Assembly (NCBI RefSeq): GCF_028372415.1
Contig: NC_092873.1
Span: 348,587,390 to 348,651,389, forward strand
Length of the DNA stretch: 64,000 bases
Direction: 5' to 3'
DNA from: Notamacropus eugenii
Lineage: Eukaryota > Chordata > Mammalia > Diprotodontia > Macropodidae
Shown here piece after piece: positions 49,265 to 60,060 of this stretch (the stretch's first letter is position 1; every line of letters begins with the position of its first letter). The translations under genes and the position numbers were made by a program. Below the pieces are notes generated by a model, which was not told where the DNA came from, searched no databases, and worked only from the letters and a program-made list of their open reading frames with translations.

Positions 49265-50145
49265 TTTCTAAAGGGCAGGTTTGACCATTCACCCCTCTAA
49301 TTCAATAAACTTCAGTGGCTCCCTATCATTTCCAAGATCAAAAGTAAAAGCTTTTAAAATCCTCTACAACTCGTCCCTTCTTACCTTAAGAAAGCAACTG
49401 GTGGTTGCTCAGACAGAACTAACTTGTGGCCTGGAGTCAGGAACACCCGAGTTCAAATCCAGCCTCAGAGGCTTAGGTATATATGAACCTGGGCAAGTCA
49501 CTTAGCTCCTGATTACCTCAGTTTCCTAAACTGTATGTAAAATGGGGATAAATAAACCCTATCTCCTAGGGCTGTGGTGACCAAATGAGGCAAAATTTAT
49601 AAAGCGCTTAGCAAAGTGCCTAGCACGTAATAGACCCTATGGAAGTGCTCATTCCCTTTCCAGGTTTCTGACACCTTACTCTTCTCATCTTAGTTTACAG
49701 TACAGTGACACTGCCCTCCACTTCCCAATCCAGTGTCCTTTCCCTGGCTCTCCGCATGCTTGGAATGCTCCGTCTCTCCACTTCCTGGCTTCCTTCAAAT
49801 CAAAGCTAAAATTCCACTTTACACAGAATCCTTTCCCAATCCCTCTTAGGGCTAAGTGCCTTCCCCCTGTTAATTAGCTCCAATTTATTTTGCATATGCC
49901 TTGTTTCTACATGGTTGTTTCTATGTTGCCTCCCTCATTAGACCATGACCTCTTTTGAGATTAGGGGACTAGCTTTTGCCTTTTTTTGTATTTCCCCAGC
50001 ACTTGGTACAGTGCTGATCCATGTTCAGTCTCTCTGTGACAACATTTTTGGGGTTTTCTTGGGAAAGATCCTTGGAGAAGTTTGCCATTTCCTTATACAG
50101 ATCTCTGGTACATGACAGGTGCTTAATACATGTGTATTGACTTGA
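49265..50145 (+). repeat. L2 element broken by two SINE insertions
   Basis: L2 sequence runs at about 49265-49400, 49660-50018 and 50104-50145. Inserted are a sense MIR/MAR-type SINE at about 49425-49655 ('gagttcaaatccagcctcag', 'gggcaagtcacttagctcc') and an antisense RTE-tail fragment at about 50020-50103 ('ttggggttttcttgggaaag'). The L2 end 'agcacttggtacagtgct' rejoins 'ctggtacatgacaggtgctt' across the second insertion. The 201-residue minus-strand ORF spanning this region is a chance ORF through repeats. Confidence 0.82.
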
Positions 50146-53100
50146 AGACTTGCACCGAGCCACAACTGGCAAAAAGAAGTCATTATAATGGTCCACACTG
50201 CTATGGAAACTTAAGGTGGATAAAGCCATTTTCCACACCCCAGGTATAACTGCCCCTATTTCACAGGTGAGGAAACTTAAGTTCAGAAAAAAGTACATCT
50301 TGTACACAGGGGTCATATAGCTAGCTAAAGTTGGCGAGGTCTTCAGACTCCAACCAAACCCAGCATTCGGTCTATTAAGCTCAACCTGCCTCAGGCTGTT
50401 GCTTCCACTAATTAAAAAGCACACAAAGCCCTCAGGTCCTTGGAGGACCCGGGGAAGGAAGGAGGGGGGCCGAGGAAGAGAAAGAAGACTCACCAACATC
50501 AAAGGCTGTAAGATGCAGGATGGAGATGGGGGAGTGATAGGCTGGGCCCTTTCCCCACTCCTTTCTCTAATCATCGGGGCTGCCCTCCAGCCAGCTATCC
50601 CCTGGGGACTTCTTGGATGTGGGTTTATGATGGCACACAGCTCTTATGCCAGGCCCCACACCAGGATAAGCAAAATAAATTCATACCTTAGCAACAGGAG
50701 TCCCAGCAGCGTTGGGGGCCAGGGACCTGGCAGAAGGGGGAGGGGTCCTTAGTTCAAGTGAGCGGATAATTCAATAAATATTTACTTAAGACCTAGTGCT
50801 TGCCCTCTCAAAGTCTGTGATTTAGAATAATTTCAACATCTAAATTTCAGAATCCTGCATTGCCTGTCCTCTATGAAAAGAGACCAAAAGGTATGCGTGT
50901 CTAAGTGTCTCTGAGGGTGTAGGAATGGGAAGCAAGGACCTTGTGACCTTTGGCAAATCACTTCCTCTCCTTGGGTCAATTGTTCCTGAAGATCCCTTCA
51001 GGCTCTGGTATACAGTACCACAACTCTAGAGCTGGGAGTCAGGAGGGGCAAAAGATATGAGAGGTGGGGGAGTAATGTGGGGAACAGCATGAGTGGGGCT
51101 TCAGCCAGGGGGCGATAGATAGGGACAGGTCTGATTGGCTAGAGTAAGCTAGCAGAGCGCATTAGGGCCAGGAAAGGCCAGGAGGAGGAAGACATTTGGT
51201 AGAGGGGCCTTGGTGGAGCAGTCTGGATTTGATTCAGATGGCTGATAAGGTTCTTTATTGGGAGAGGAATGTGATGAGAAGGCTTGCTCCAGGAAGATGA
51301 TTCTTACGATTTCTACAGCTGAGCTCTGGGCCTCCCCCGTCATTTTGCATCTGTCATCCATTCCCCTACGGCTCCCCATGGTGGTGGTGGTGGTGGTAGT
51401 AGAGGGAGGCTAACGACAAGGGCCATGCCTTTTTAGCTTTGGCGATGATAGGTTTGCTTCTCCTAATGTCATTTCACTGACTTCAGAAAAAAAAAAAAAG
51501 GCAGAAAAGGAAGAAGCCCCCTCCCCCACTCCTATGAAAAACAGCATGTGCTTAGGCAGGTGGCCCTGTACACGGATTCCATGTGCCACATGCGCCTGGG
51601 GTAAGGGGCTGCCAGGGTGGAAGGGGGCAGGGGTGGAAACTGGGTGCTTGCCAGAATGAAGTTCTATCTCTATGGCCCCAAAGAACTGGAGGACAGAGGC
51701 CACTGTCTATGGGACAGGTTCTGCCACTACCAACCTCTCTGGTCCGTGGTGGGTCAGAGGTCTCATTACCCCCGACGTTCATGAGGGACTCTGGCCCACC
51801 GGAGGGTGTAACTGGGGCCTGGGATCTTCGAGGAGATAAGACATCAGCTTTTTCAGCCAGATAGGAAAGTAGAAGGCTAAGGGATGGGGGAAGTCAGAAC
51901 TGGCATCCTGTAGGCAGTTCTGTAGAACCCATTTGCCTCACTCCCAACCAGAGCTTAGGCTCCTGCACATGCCCAGTATGCCCCTGATTTGTGGCAAAAG
52001 GCAGGACTGTTCCTAGCACACCCACTTAAAGGGCCAGTGCCTTCCCTGGCAAAACCTGCCGTGTAACGTGTGCATGAGTACAGTGCCTAAGCATTCACAC
52101 ACCTGCCTCCCCATGGCCACCTACATACAGTCCCTCTTCTGATATTCCTCCCAAGACGGCAAGTCAATCTCTTTTTTTCCTTCCCCCATTATTGGCCTTG
52201 GTCCCTTCCTTTCCCCAACCTCCCCTTTCTGTTTAACCTCTAGGGCAGAGTGGTCTTTGGAGGCTTCTCTTAAGTTCAGGAATCCTATGGCCTCAGGCCT
52301 TGGAATCTGATATCAATCCCATAAAAGTCCCTTGGATATTTTCATATCCAAATGTAGCACAGGTCTAAAACCTCAGAAACAAAATGGGAGGGGGGCACCC
52401 TTCGTCTAAATATTCTGGGAGTTCTCTTGCTTTGACTCTCCACACCTCCCAACTTAAGCCTGAGAAGGGCAGGCACATGGACAGCAGAGAAGCATCTCTC
52501 TGGGAAGGACATGGGGACAGAAACGGGGGAAAAAATGAGGTCCAGAGCTCTGTGGGATTCCCCTGGCCTATCCCTAATAGGCCCATTTTGCTGAGAGCTT
52601 CCATTAGCAGAGGTGCAGGGTCTTCAGTGCATTCCCTGGGATTGGAATGACCTGCTTGGTTTTTAGGGTGCTGGATTGGGGGAGAGGGGCAAAATGAGGT
52701 GAGTGATGGTGGAGACAAGGCCTGACTGAGAGTGAGGATGGTGGATCAGGTCCCTCACTGGAATAAAACGACAACATATCCCTTGGAGTCAGGAAGACCC
52801 AAGTTCAAATTCTATGTCACAGACTTGCTGAATGTGTGACCCTGGACAAAGTCATTTAGGGTTCTCAGGCTTGTTGTGAGGATGGAACTGGATCTGGTAA
52901 TGCAGATTTTTCAACACCATAAAGAGGTAGGGGTAGGCTGCAGCCTTAATCTGAGCTATGCTTAACGAGGGAGACTTTATAAGGGGTTTCACTTAAACCT
53001 CTATTTCAGCTTACAAAGCTTTTCTTTGCATTTAGGAGGGCCGATTTACATTTCACCACCTGTGGAGCAGCTAGCCATCAGATCATCTTCACAGCGGTGG

Positions 53101-55583
53101 AGGTTAAATGTTCTCTGAGTACTCATCTTGCTACTTTATAGTAGTGATAATCTCATGCCTCTAAAATGAAGAAAGTGTTAAAAAAAAAAACAAACCAAAA
53201 CTCTCCCCTCATAGCCTCTCTCATCTGTCTTCCAACCCTGTATGGTAATTCACCACCACCACCATCTACAACAGGGTTCTAGGCCCCTCTGGTAGTCTAT
53301 GGACCTCTCCTAAGAATGTTTTTAAATAATGGAAGGAAATGCTACATTTTAGTTAGAGGCCAATAAAAATAAAAATGGAATCCCATCTAAGTATACAGCT
53401 ACCCCCCCCCCCAAACCTGTCCATAGTTGGCAGACCCCAGGTTAATAATAAATAATAATAATAATTTACAAGATCCTTCCGTGCCCCAGTTCAGTCTGTC
53501 CTAGAGTAGCTCCCCATTCTGTCTTCAGGTGGCCTAGCCCCTTAAAATCAGGGTCCTGGAAAGCATGAGATCAAATGTGTCAAATATCTTTTCTGCTCTG
53601 CCTTCAACACTGGGGGAATTGAGGACAAGGAGAGTCAGTTTGGTCTATGTCACGGGGGTACTTAGACATGGGGAGGCTTGGGAATCTAAATGAATAAGAC
53701 CCTCCCTCAGGTCAAGAAGAGATCTTCCTTATCTGTTCTTCCTCTAATGCTTCCCTTCCTTCTTTCCTTCCTTCCTCAAAGTAAAACAATTTGGTTGAAA
53801 AGAGCCTGACAATGGCTTCTCCTACTGAACACGGATGGGGGGGGGGGGGGGTAGGGGCCTTCAACAATCTCCCCAGTGGGGTTGTTTCAGGCAGTTAGAG
53901 AGAAGGTAAGTGTTTGTGTGGGCCTGGAGGTGGGAGGCGGAGAAAGAACAAGCCGGTCCCTTCTTTCTCTGCAATCTCCCCTTGTGTCAGCCACCCTGCT
54001 AAGCACTGGTCTGAATAACTCACCTTTCCTCCTCCCAGCTCTAATGAAAGCTTTCCATTCAAACAGGACAGTTTAACATTTATGGCACAAGCAAGCTTAC
54101 ACGGCTATGGTCTGGGTATAGTGTTATAGTCATCCCCACTTCCCTCCCACCCACCTAGATCTACAGACCTCTCCTAATACCCCACAAACACTCACCTAAA
54201 TCCCCTGTTAATTCCCCCAACTGTCTCTATTCCCAGCTCCAGTCAATTCTCTCAAACATAATTCCTTCCGAGTAAAGACTGTTCTCTCATTCAGTCCCTA
54301 CCTCCATCAGACATCTTCAATGCCCAAAAGATTATCTCCATTCCACGCACCCACCTCATATCTTCTCCCTTCAACTACCCTTTTTAATGTCCCCAGTTTA
54401 AGAGCTGCAGAGACAAGCCATAAATTTGCCACCTGAGAATACAAATCCCCCAAGCATTTGTTCCCAAGGGCACAGCTTTGCTTTGTTTGGAAAACCCTGT
54501 GGGGGTAACCTTTGATACTTTGGTCCCCCGAGAGAGAATTTCTGTCCCCGTACCATTGCACCATGCAGAAAACTGCCCTTCTCTCAAGGTGCCAGCAGCA
54601 CCAGTGCATAAATCCTGGGGGTATCAGCACCAGTTGACCCCGACTAGTCAGCAATTCCAACTAGCTCCATTCTCTGAACTGTGTCTAGCCCAATACACAA
54701 TCTCCCTAGTTACCTTCAGAAGGGAATCCCCTTCAGGGACTTTATTGGTGAGGGAGGTGAAATTCGGGCTGAACTAAATCTAGTCTATCTCCAGCTTCGG
54801 CTAGAGTAGGGGCTAAGGTGAACTCCTAGGGCTCATACGTGAATAGGTAGATTCTTCAGGCGGTATCTCAAAGGATCATTACAATAGGCCTTGAAGGAAC
54901 ATCAAGGCTAGAGAGGTACAATGGGAAGAATATTTGCTTTAGCATCAGGGGACCAGGTGCCACTTACTGACTGTGTAACCTTGGGCAAGTCATTTAACCT
55001 TGGTGGGCTTGACTTTCTTCATTTCAGGAAATGAGAGCATTGGATTTGGCCCCTTTTAGCTTTAAGTCCCATTGCCTCCCAGGAGAGTTGGAAAGAAGAG
55101 CTCTCTGCCCGAAGGGGCTGGAGCTCTGAGTCCATTACTTGAATCTCAAATGCAAAAGGCAGATCTTGATTTTGCTGTTGTCCTGCCCTAAGCCCCAACA
55201 ATCAACTGAACTGGATCTAAGGGAAAGACCCTGTCACAACCCCTTCAACTTCAATTATGTGCGTTGATTCAGACAAGATGAGCAGGGCTGATGGTGGAGA
55301 CTGCCAAAACAGCCAGCATGCAGCCCGGCTCTGCCCATTTAACTCAGAATGGAATACTCCCCTCATAGCTCACACCTGACAAAGGACCTTCCCCATTAAA
55401 ATGTCAGGATCTTTGCCAGAAGAGAATGTTTCATTCGTTGCATTTGGATCCCCAGGGCCTGACACATAGTAGGCATTTAATAAATGTTTGCTGATTGACT
55501 TACGGGATGGATGTCAGCCCTCCTCTACTTCTGTTGAGCATACTGCCTTTTCTATGGCTTTCCTAATTTCTCTGGGATATACT

Positions 55584-55673
55584 ATTTAAAAAGCATGTCA
55601 GAGGGGCAGGGACCATAAAATATATACAATTTAAAAAGCATGTCAGAAGGGCAGGGAACATATACATGGACTC
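55584..55673. repeat. 45-bp tandem duplication
   Basis: The segment 'atttaaaaagcatgtcaga' followed by 'gggcaggga' occurs at 55584 and again at 55629, a period of 45 bp, with a few mismatches between the copies. Confidence 0.8.
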
Positions 55674-55764
55674 CCAAAATACTAAGGGTGAGGTCAAGGA
55701 AAGGTCACAGTGAGGGCAAGATTGGATGTCCAGGCCACCCAGGGTATCCTATTCTTGCATAACT

Positions 55765-55985
55765 GGCAGCTAGGTGGCACAGTGTTGGGCCTGGAGTTAG
55801 GAAGACTTGAATTCAAATCCTGACCCAAGACACTTACTAGCTATGTGACCCAGAGCAAGTCACTTAACCAGTTTGCCTCAGTTTCCTTATCTGTAAAATG
55901 GAGATTATAATAGCATGTATCTCCCAGGTATATTGTGATGATCAAGTGCCTGACACACAGTAAGCACCATATAAATGCTAACTCT
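55765..55985 (+). repeat. THER/MIR-type SINE, near full length, sense
   Basis: The segments 'ggcagctaggtggcacagtg', 'acttactagctatgtgaccc', 'gcctcagtttccttatctg' and 'agcaccatataaatgctaac' are in order, followed by a short ATC repeat. Confidence 0.9.
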
Positions 55986-56390
55986 CATCATCATCATTAT
56001 TGCATAGTACAAGCATTCCGATGTTCCATTTTCTTGAAAGAACAACAGAGGTGGGGGACTGGGATGGGGCGGGTCATCATCTGGGTTTCTCTGTCACCTG
56101 TCTTAGGACATAAGTGATAATGGCCTAAGGCCCTTAACTCTTAGCCCAAGTATCTATTAGCTCCCTTAGAGACTCAGGGGGGGCCCAGTTGAATAATTCT
56201 CATCCCACTTGAAGGGGTGACAAGTTGGGTCTAGGTATTCTTTCACATTCTGCTGTTTCCAATGGAGGAGACAGGGCACCAACCCAATGACCTTCCCCTA
56301 AAGGTCTTTCCATCTCACAAAGATATCTAGAGGGTCCGTCCAGGCTCTGTGGTGTAATACCTACCCAATTCCTCTTTGCCCTCAAGATTT

Positions 56391-56396
56391 TTTAAT
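56391..56396 (-). terminator. HEXIM2: Candidate HEXIM2 polyadenylation signal (ATTAAA)
   Basis: TTTAAT on the plus strand reads ATTAAA on the minus strand, about 360 bp downstream of the HEXIM2 stop codon. No AATAAA on the minus strand was seen nearer. The call is by position and motif only; a clear GT-rich downstream element is not obvious. Confidence 0.35.
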
Positions 56397-56752
56397 TTTA
56401 CTAAAGAAAAAATAAAACAATGGACAGCAAAACAAAACAAAAACAAGCACACAACTTGTCCTCATGGAACTTCTACTCTGGGGCAGCATGCTAGAGGAAG
56501 AAAGAGAAGTTCAAACCTGGAACTTTGTTCCTAGTGGTCTCTATCCAGAGATAGGCCTTGAGTCCCAGCTTTTGAGAGCAGGGTTTCCCAGGAATGAAGA
56601 TGGTGCCACTTTCCTTGGATGCAGGGTTGAGCAGGTGAAATGAGTATAGAAGAATGCCTTCTCCTTGCCCTATCCTCCCACATTTGCTAGAGTGCCACTA
56701 GTATCCTACTGGGAGGGGGGGAGGGCTGGGGACAGGTTAGGAAAGGGCTCCC

Positions 56753-57490
56753 TTAGGTGCCCAGATTCTCCCTAGGGCTACTGCCCTCTTGGCCCCACAT
56801 TTCATTCTCCTGACGAAGCCTCTGGTTCTCTGTCTTCAGTCGTTCCACTTCAGCTGCCAGTTCCTGGGCCTGGTAACAGGGGTGAGGACCCCATGGGTTT
56901 CGTTGCTGTTGCAGTCTCCGTGTCTCCTCCTCAGCCCGTGAGAGTCGTTTCTCCAGCTCTAAGTAGTCCCGTACTAGCTCTTCCTTACTTCGGCCCTGCA
57001 GGCTCTCCACATGGTAGTGCTCATAGGCTTCTGAGAAGTCTCTTTGGAGGAACTCTCCCTGGGCTTTCCCTCGGCCATCAATGTCCCCAGTTCCCTCATC
57101 TTCCTCCTCATCTTCATCCTCCCATCCAGGACCCTGGTGGGGTACCCTCTGGGGATTACCCAGGTCTGGTTCCTCCAAGTCATGGTCATCCATCAGGAAC
57201 TGAGTGGTATTGTAAGGGGCCACAGCCTGCCCCTTGGCAAACATCTCCTCTCGAACCCTGGAGGCTCTCTGGCTCTGTTGCTCATCTCGCTGTTGCTTCT
57301 CTGCCCAGCTCAGTTCCAGGTAGGGCTTCCAACCATGCCTTTTTCGTTTGGATGACCGTCGTCTATGCTTCCTCCGAGCCAGCGCCTCAGCAGAGTCACA
57401 ACCTGGGCTCTCAGTCTGGGATGTCCCATTCTGTCCACTGCGGTCATTGTTGGTCCTTGCTGGCTCCTTCCACTCCAATGGACTATCCAT
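56753..57490 (-). CDS. HEXIM2: HEXIM2, P-TEFb-inhibiting 7SK snRNP protein
   Basis: HEXIM proteins bind 7SK RNA and then inhibit CDK9/cyclin T (P-TEFb) in the nucleus, restraining transcription elongation. From ATG 57490-57488 the protein has 245 residues. Visible parts in order: a basic arginine-rich motif and nuclear signal (KHRRR 41-45, KRKRH 48-52); the HEXIM signature around 76-104 with the P-TEFb-contacting PYNT motif at 92-95; an acidic stretch 124-132; FSEAYEHYHVESLQ at 152-165; and C-terminal leucine-rich coiled coils (about 171-195 and 209-230) used for dimerisation and cyclin T binding. The shorter acidic region and the RQENEMW end fit HEXIM2, not HEXIM1. The stop is TAA at 56755-56753. 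The same exon continues 5' in frame to the acceptor at 57568. The ATG context is good (CTGGGATGG). Human HEXIM2 is longer at its N-terminus (286 residues). Confidence 0.96.
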   Translation of the reverse strand: MDSPLEWKEPARTNNDRSGQNGTSQTESPGCDSAEALARRKHRRRSSKRKRHGWKPYLELSWAEKQQRDEQQSQRASRVREEMFAKGQAVAPYNTTQFLMDDHDLEEPDLGNPQRVPHQGPGWEDEDEEEDEGTGDIDGRGKAQGEFLQRDFSEAYEHYHVESLQGRSKEELVRDYLELEKRLSRAEEETRRLQQQRNPWGPHPCYQAQELAAEVERLKTENQRLRQENEMWGQEGSSPRENLGT

Positions 57491-57568
57491 CCCAGGGGTC
57501 AGAGGCCTACAGTCACCAGAGTCAGAAGGCTCAGGAGGTACGCTGGAGCTGGAAGAGATCCCAGAGTT
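57491..57568 (-). other. HEXIM2: 5' part of the HEXIM2 main exon, open in frame
   Basis: These 78 bp, upstream of the first in-frame ATG, read NSGISSSSSVPPEPSDSG then DCRPLTPG. They resemble the human HEXIM2 N-terminal region (human has ..TSGAPGSPQTPPERHDSG..LPLTP). The acceptor is TTGATTTTAG just before 57568, phase 0. It is therefore either coding (with a start further upstream) or former coding sequence now serving as 5' UTR. Confidence 0.7.
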
Positions 57569-59096
57569 CTAAAATCAAGGAGAAAAGAAAGGGAAGTGGG
57601 AGAGATTGGACAATTAGACAGTGATTGGCCTGTGGCCCTAGGATACAGCTGAGTGGAAGGGGGCATTCAGAAACTACAAATGTTACGCAAAAGGAATAGG
57701 AACATAAACATGCAAACAAATTTGTAAAAAGAAATAAGGTAAGAGAACCAAAAAGAAATCAGGCAGCAGGTAGGAAGAGGCAATCAATACGGGATAGTCC
57801 TGTCCTTTCTATGAAATTCTATTTGGGGGTAGAAAAAGAAGATAAATTGGGCTGGCTGAAGGCAGATTCTCATTTTCTTTAAGAAGGGTGATTCTGCAGC
57901 AAAATCTTCCTCAGTGGGTAGTGCTGACAGCCAGGAAGGAAAGAGGAAAACAAATCATGAGGAAGGGTATTTTGTTGATCTAAGAGACTAGGAAGTGATC
58001 TATTCAGCCGACCCTGAGTCTGTCAAATGAGGGGGCACTCCCTCATTAATGTTGCTGTGAAGAGAATGTGGGCAGGGATGTGAATTGCATTGTGGTGAAC
58101 ATATAAGATGCATGTGAGGATATTCACAGTGTGCATGCAATGAGTGTGTTTGTATATACAACATATATATTTTTTGTGTGAGCAAGCCTCTCACAAGCGT
58201 AACTCTCTTGGTGAAGGGTTTATATTTGTCCTTAAGGATGCTGGAGGGGAGCTATTTCAGGAGGACAGAGTGAGGGGATGTGGGGGTGTGGGGATGTCAT
58301 GGGGCTCTCTGCAACATATTAATTACCATTTCACATGCACAAGAGAAAAGAACTCAAGAGGGACAAACCTTCTTTCTGTCAAAGGGGTTCCCTCCAAATG
58401 ACAACATGGAGCTGTTCCATTTGGGAAAAGCAAGTCAGACAAGGGACATTAGCTCAGCACCTTTTTCCAAAGTCCTCTAGACAGGAGGACCTATGCAAAC
58501 TAGCTCCTTCACTCCAAGCTAGCCTCATACCTCTAAATGCCCTAGGGTGGAATTTTTTTCCTCTTCCAACACTTCCACCAAAAAGTCAAGCGTAAATATG
58601 AACCCTAGGCTGGTTGGGGGAAAGTGTATATGAGGGGAGGGTTTCCCATCAGGAGATGTCTTAACTCTGGGAATTCTACAAGGGGGTAGGGAGGACCCAG
58701 GAAGAGGGGAAATGTAGGAAATCAGAGACACAAGGGACCTTAAGAGAGCACAGACTAAAGTCCTCATTTTACAGAGGAAGAAAGTGAACCTCAGAGTGAC
58801 AGTGACTTACCCAAGGTCACACTGACAAAAATGGTACAGTCTGGCCTTGAGGGGTCTCCAGGTCCCTGGTTAACTCTCCTTAAATCCAAAACAAACTTCT
58901 GAGACATTTTTTCTCAGGGGACTTGGTCCCCAGCCTCTACCAAATGGGATGATCTGTCTGCTAGTTCCCACACATCACCAGGTCCCATGGTTATGCTCTG
59001 GGCATGCTCTCCACATTATCCAAGCCTCTGTCCCTTCCAGACATTCCAGGTCAGGACACAGGTCTAGGTCACTTCCTGGCTAGAAAGCAGACTTAC
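57569..59096 (-). other. HEXIM2: HEXIM2 intron (about 1.5 kb)
   Basis: This intron lies between the 5' exon (donor AAG|GTAAGT at 59096) and the main exon (acceptor TTTTAG at 57569). It holds one degenerate antisense MIR at about 58735-58850 ('tcattttacagaggaagaa', 'ttacccaaggtcacactgac'). I see nothing else recognisable. Confidence 0.75.
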
Positions 59097-59230
59097 CTTG
59101 GTCTTCTCCAGATTACCACAGGTTCGGGAAGGCTCCTTCTTCCAGGAGTCCTGGGAGTAGGGATGGGGAGGATGTCTCTCCTTTCTCTCAAAACCCGGGG
59201 CAGAAGCTTCTCTGAGATGGTCCTTGCTTG
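59097..59230 (-). other. HEXIM2: HEXIM2 upstream exon (5' UTR or N-terminal coding)
   Basis: A 134-bp exon is bounded on the minus strand by the acceptor CCTCTACAG|CAAGCAAGG and the strong donor GACCAAG|GTAAGT. The frame that joins the main exon is open throughout and ends PSRTCGNLEKTK, followed by NSG of the next exon. This parallels human ..LEEAK followed by TSG. No ATG is present in any frame of the exon. In human the start lies about 24 residues before this junction. So here the exon is either 5' UTR, with translation starting at 57490, or depends on a start in an unrecognised upstream exon. Confidence 0.65.
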
Positions 59231-60060
59231 CTGTAGAGGACAAAACAAAAGCCTCATCCCTAACCTCAAGGTGGGATTTTTCTCAGGCTCCTCCTGGGAC
59301 TCCTTGAGCCATCTTGTGGCAGGTAAACCTGAGCAGCCCCCGGAGCAGAAACAGAGTTGAGGCTGACCTCCAGGGGCCTGGGGGAGTCATCCTATGCCCC
59401 AGCTCCCTCCCCACCTCAAGCTAGGAAAGGGTCGAATTCAGCCTGGGCTGAGAAGCCCGACTTCCCAAACAGATCTGCCCTCCCTCTGTGCCACCCACAC
59501 CGGGATGAAGAACTGCTAACCCTCTGAGGGCAGGACAAGAGACTTGCATGGGGTGTGGGTATGATCTGCCACAAGCAAGACAGCGGATGACCAAGTGCTC
59601 AGTTTCACTCCTAAACTAACCTGACACTTCTCCATATGCCCAACGTTTACATAGGGGAAAGTGGGTAGAACTGGCACAGAAGTCGGCCAGGCATCCCCGT
59701 TCCCACCACCCCACTCCAGGACGCAGAACAGGCCAGGAGCTGGGTGGAGGGGTGGCTAATGAACCAAAACTGAGGGATCCGAGGATGGGGGAGGGGCAGC
59801 GACCATAAGGGCAAGATGGGGGCCAAGATGGGAGGAATGTAATGGGATTCCTAGCAGCGGCTAACTAACGTCTGGCTGCGGGGCAGAAGGGGGAGGCCTA
59901 GGACAAGGCGGACGTGTCCCCCGACAAGGCTTCCGGGACCCCCGAGACCAGTTCTTTCGGACTGCGGGGTGAGGAAGCTGAAGCCACCTTCTCCCACTGC
60001 CAACAAGGCTAGGAGCAAGGCGTCCATGCCTGCAAGGACCAGGCCCTGCTCCCTCCTGGC
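59231..60060 (-). other. HEXIM2: HEXIM2 first intron or leader region
   Basis: The region between the upstream exon and the promoter is moderately GC-rich with no recognised repeat. A possible first-exon donor is CAACAA|GTAGGTC near 60250, but it is weak. The long minus-strand ORF through 59861-60547 does not connect in frame to the HEXIM2 exon and overlaps promoter motifs, so I do not treat it as coding. Confidence 0.4.

Larger units (their letters stand above)
45430..56390. other. Intergenic block C, upstream part of the HEXIM2-FMNL1 interval
   Basis: I recognised no gene. SINE, L2 and L1 remains are listed separately. Degenerate MIRs also lie at about 49070-49240, 50235-50370, 52775-52880 and 54915-55070, L2 ends at about 47210-47320 and 55385-55500, and a DNA-transposon fossil (copy B of 8290-8470) at about 53270-53440. 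Simple repeats include a GGT run at 51379-51397, a TTCC-rich run at 53752-53776, and G15 at 53837-53851. Long stretches without recognisable repeats are about 47320-49070, 50370-52775 and 53470-54915. Confidence 0.7.

Noticed and set aside
49969..50574. 201-residue minus-strand ORF
   Set aside because: It crosses an L2, an antisense RTE-tail fragment and an antisense MIR; the residues are translated repeats.
25751..56390. Endogenous retrovirus or LTR element in the intergenic region
   Set aside because: I found no paired LTRs, primer-binding site or gag/pol-like frame; the repetitive DNA is of LINE, SINE and DNA-transposon type.
56893..57624. 243-residue plus-strand ORF opposite the HEXIM2 coding exon
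   Set aside because: It is an antisense shadow of HEXIM2 codons.
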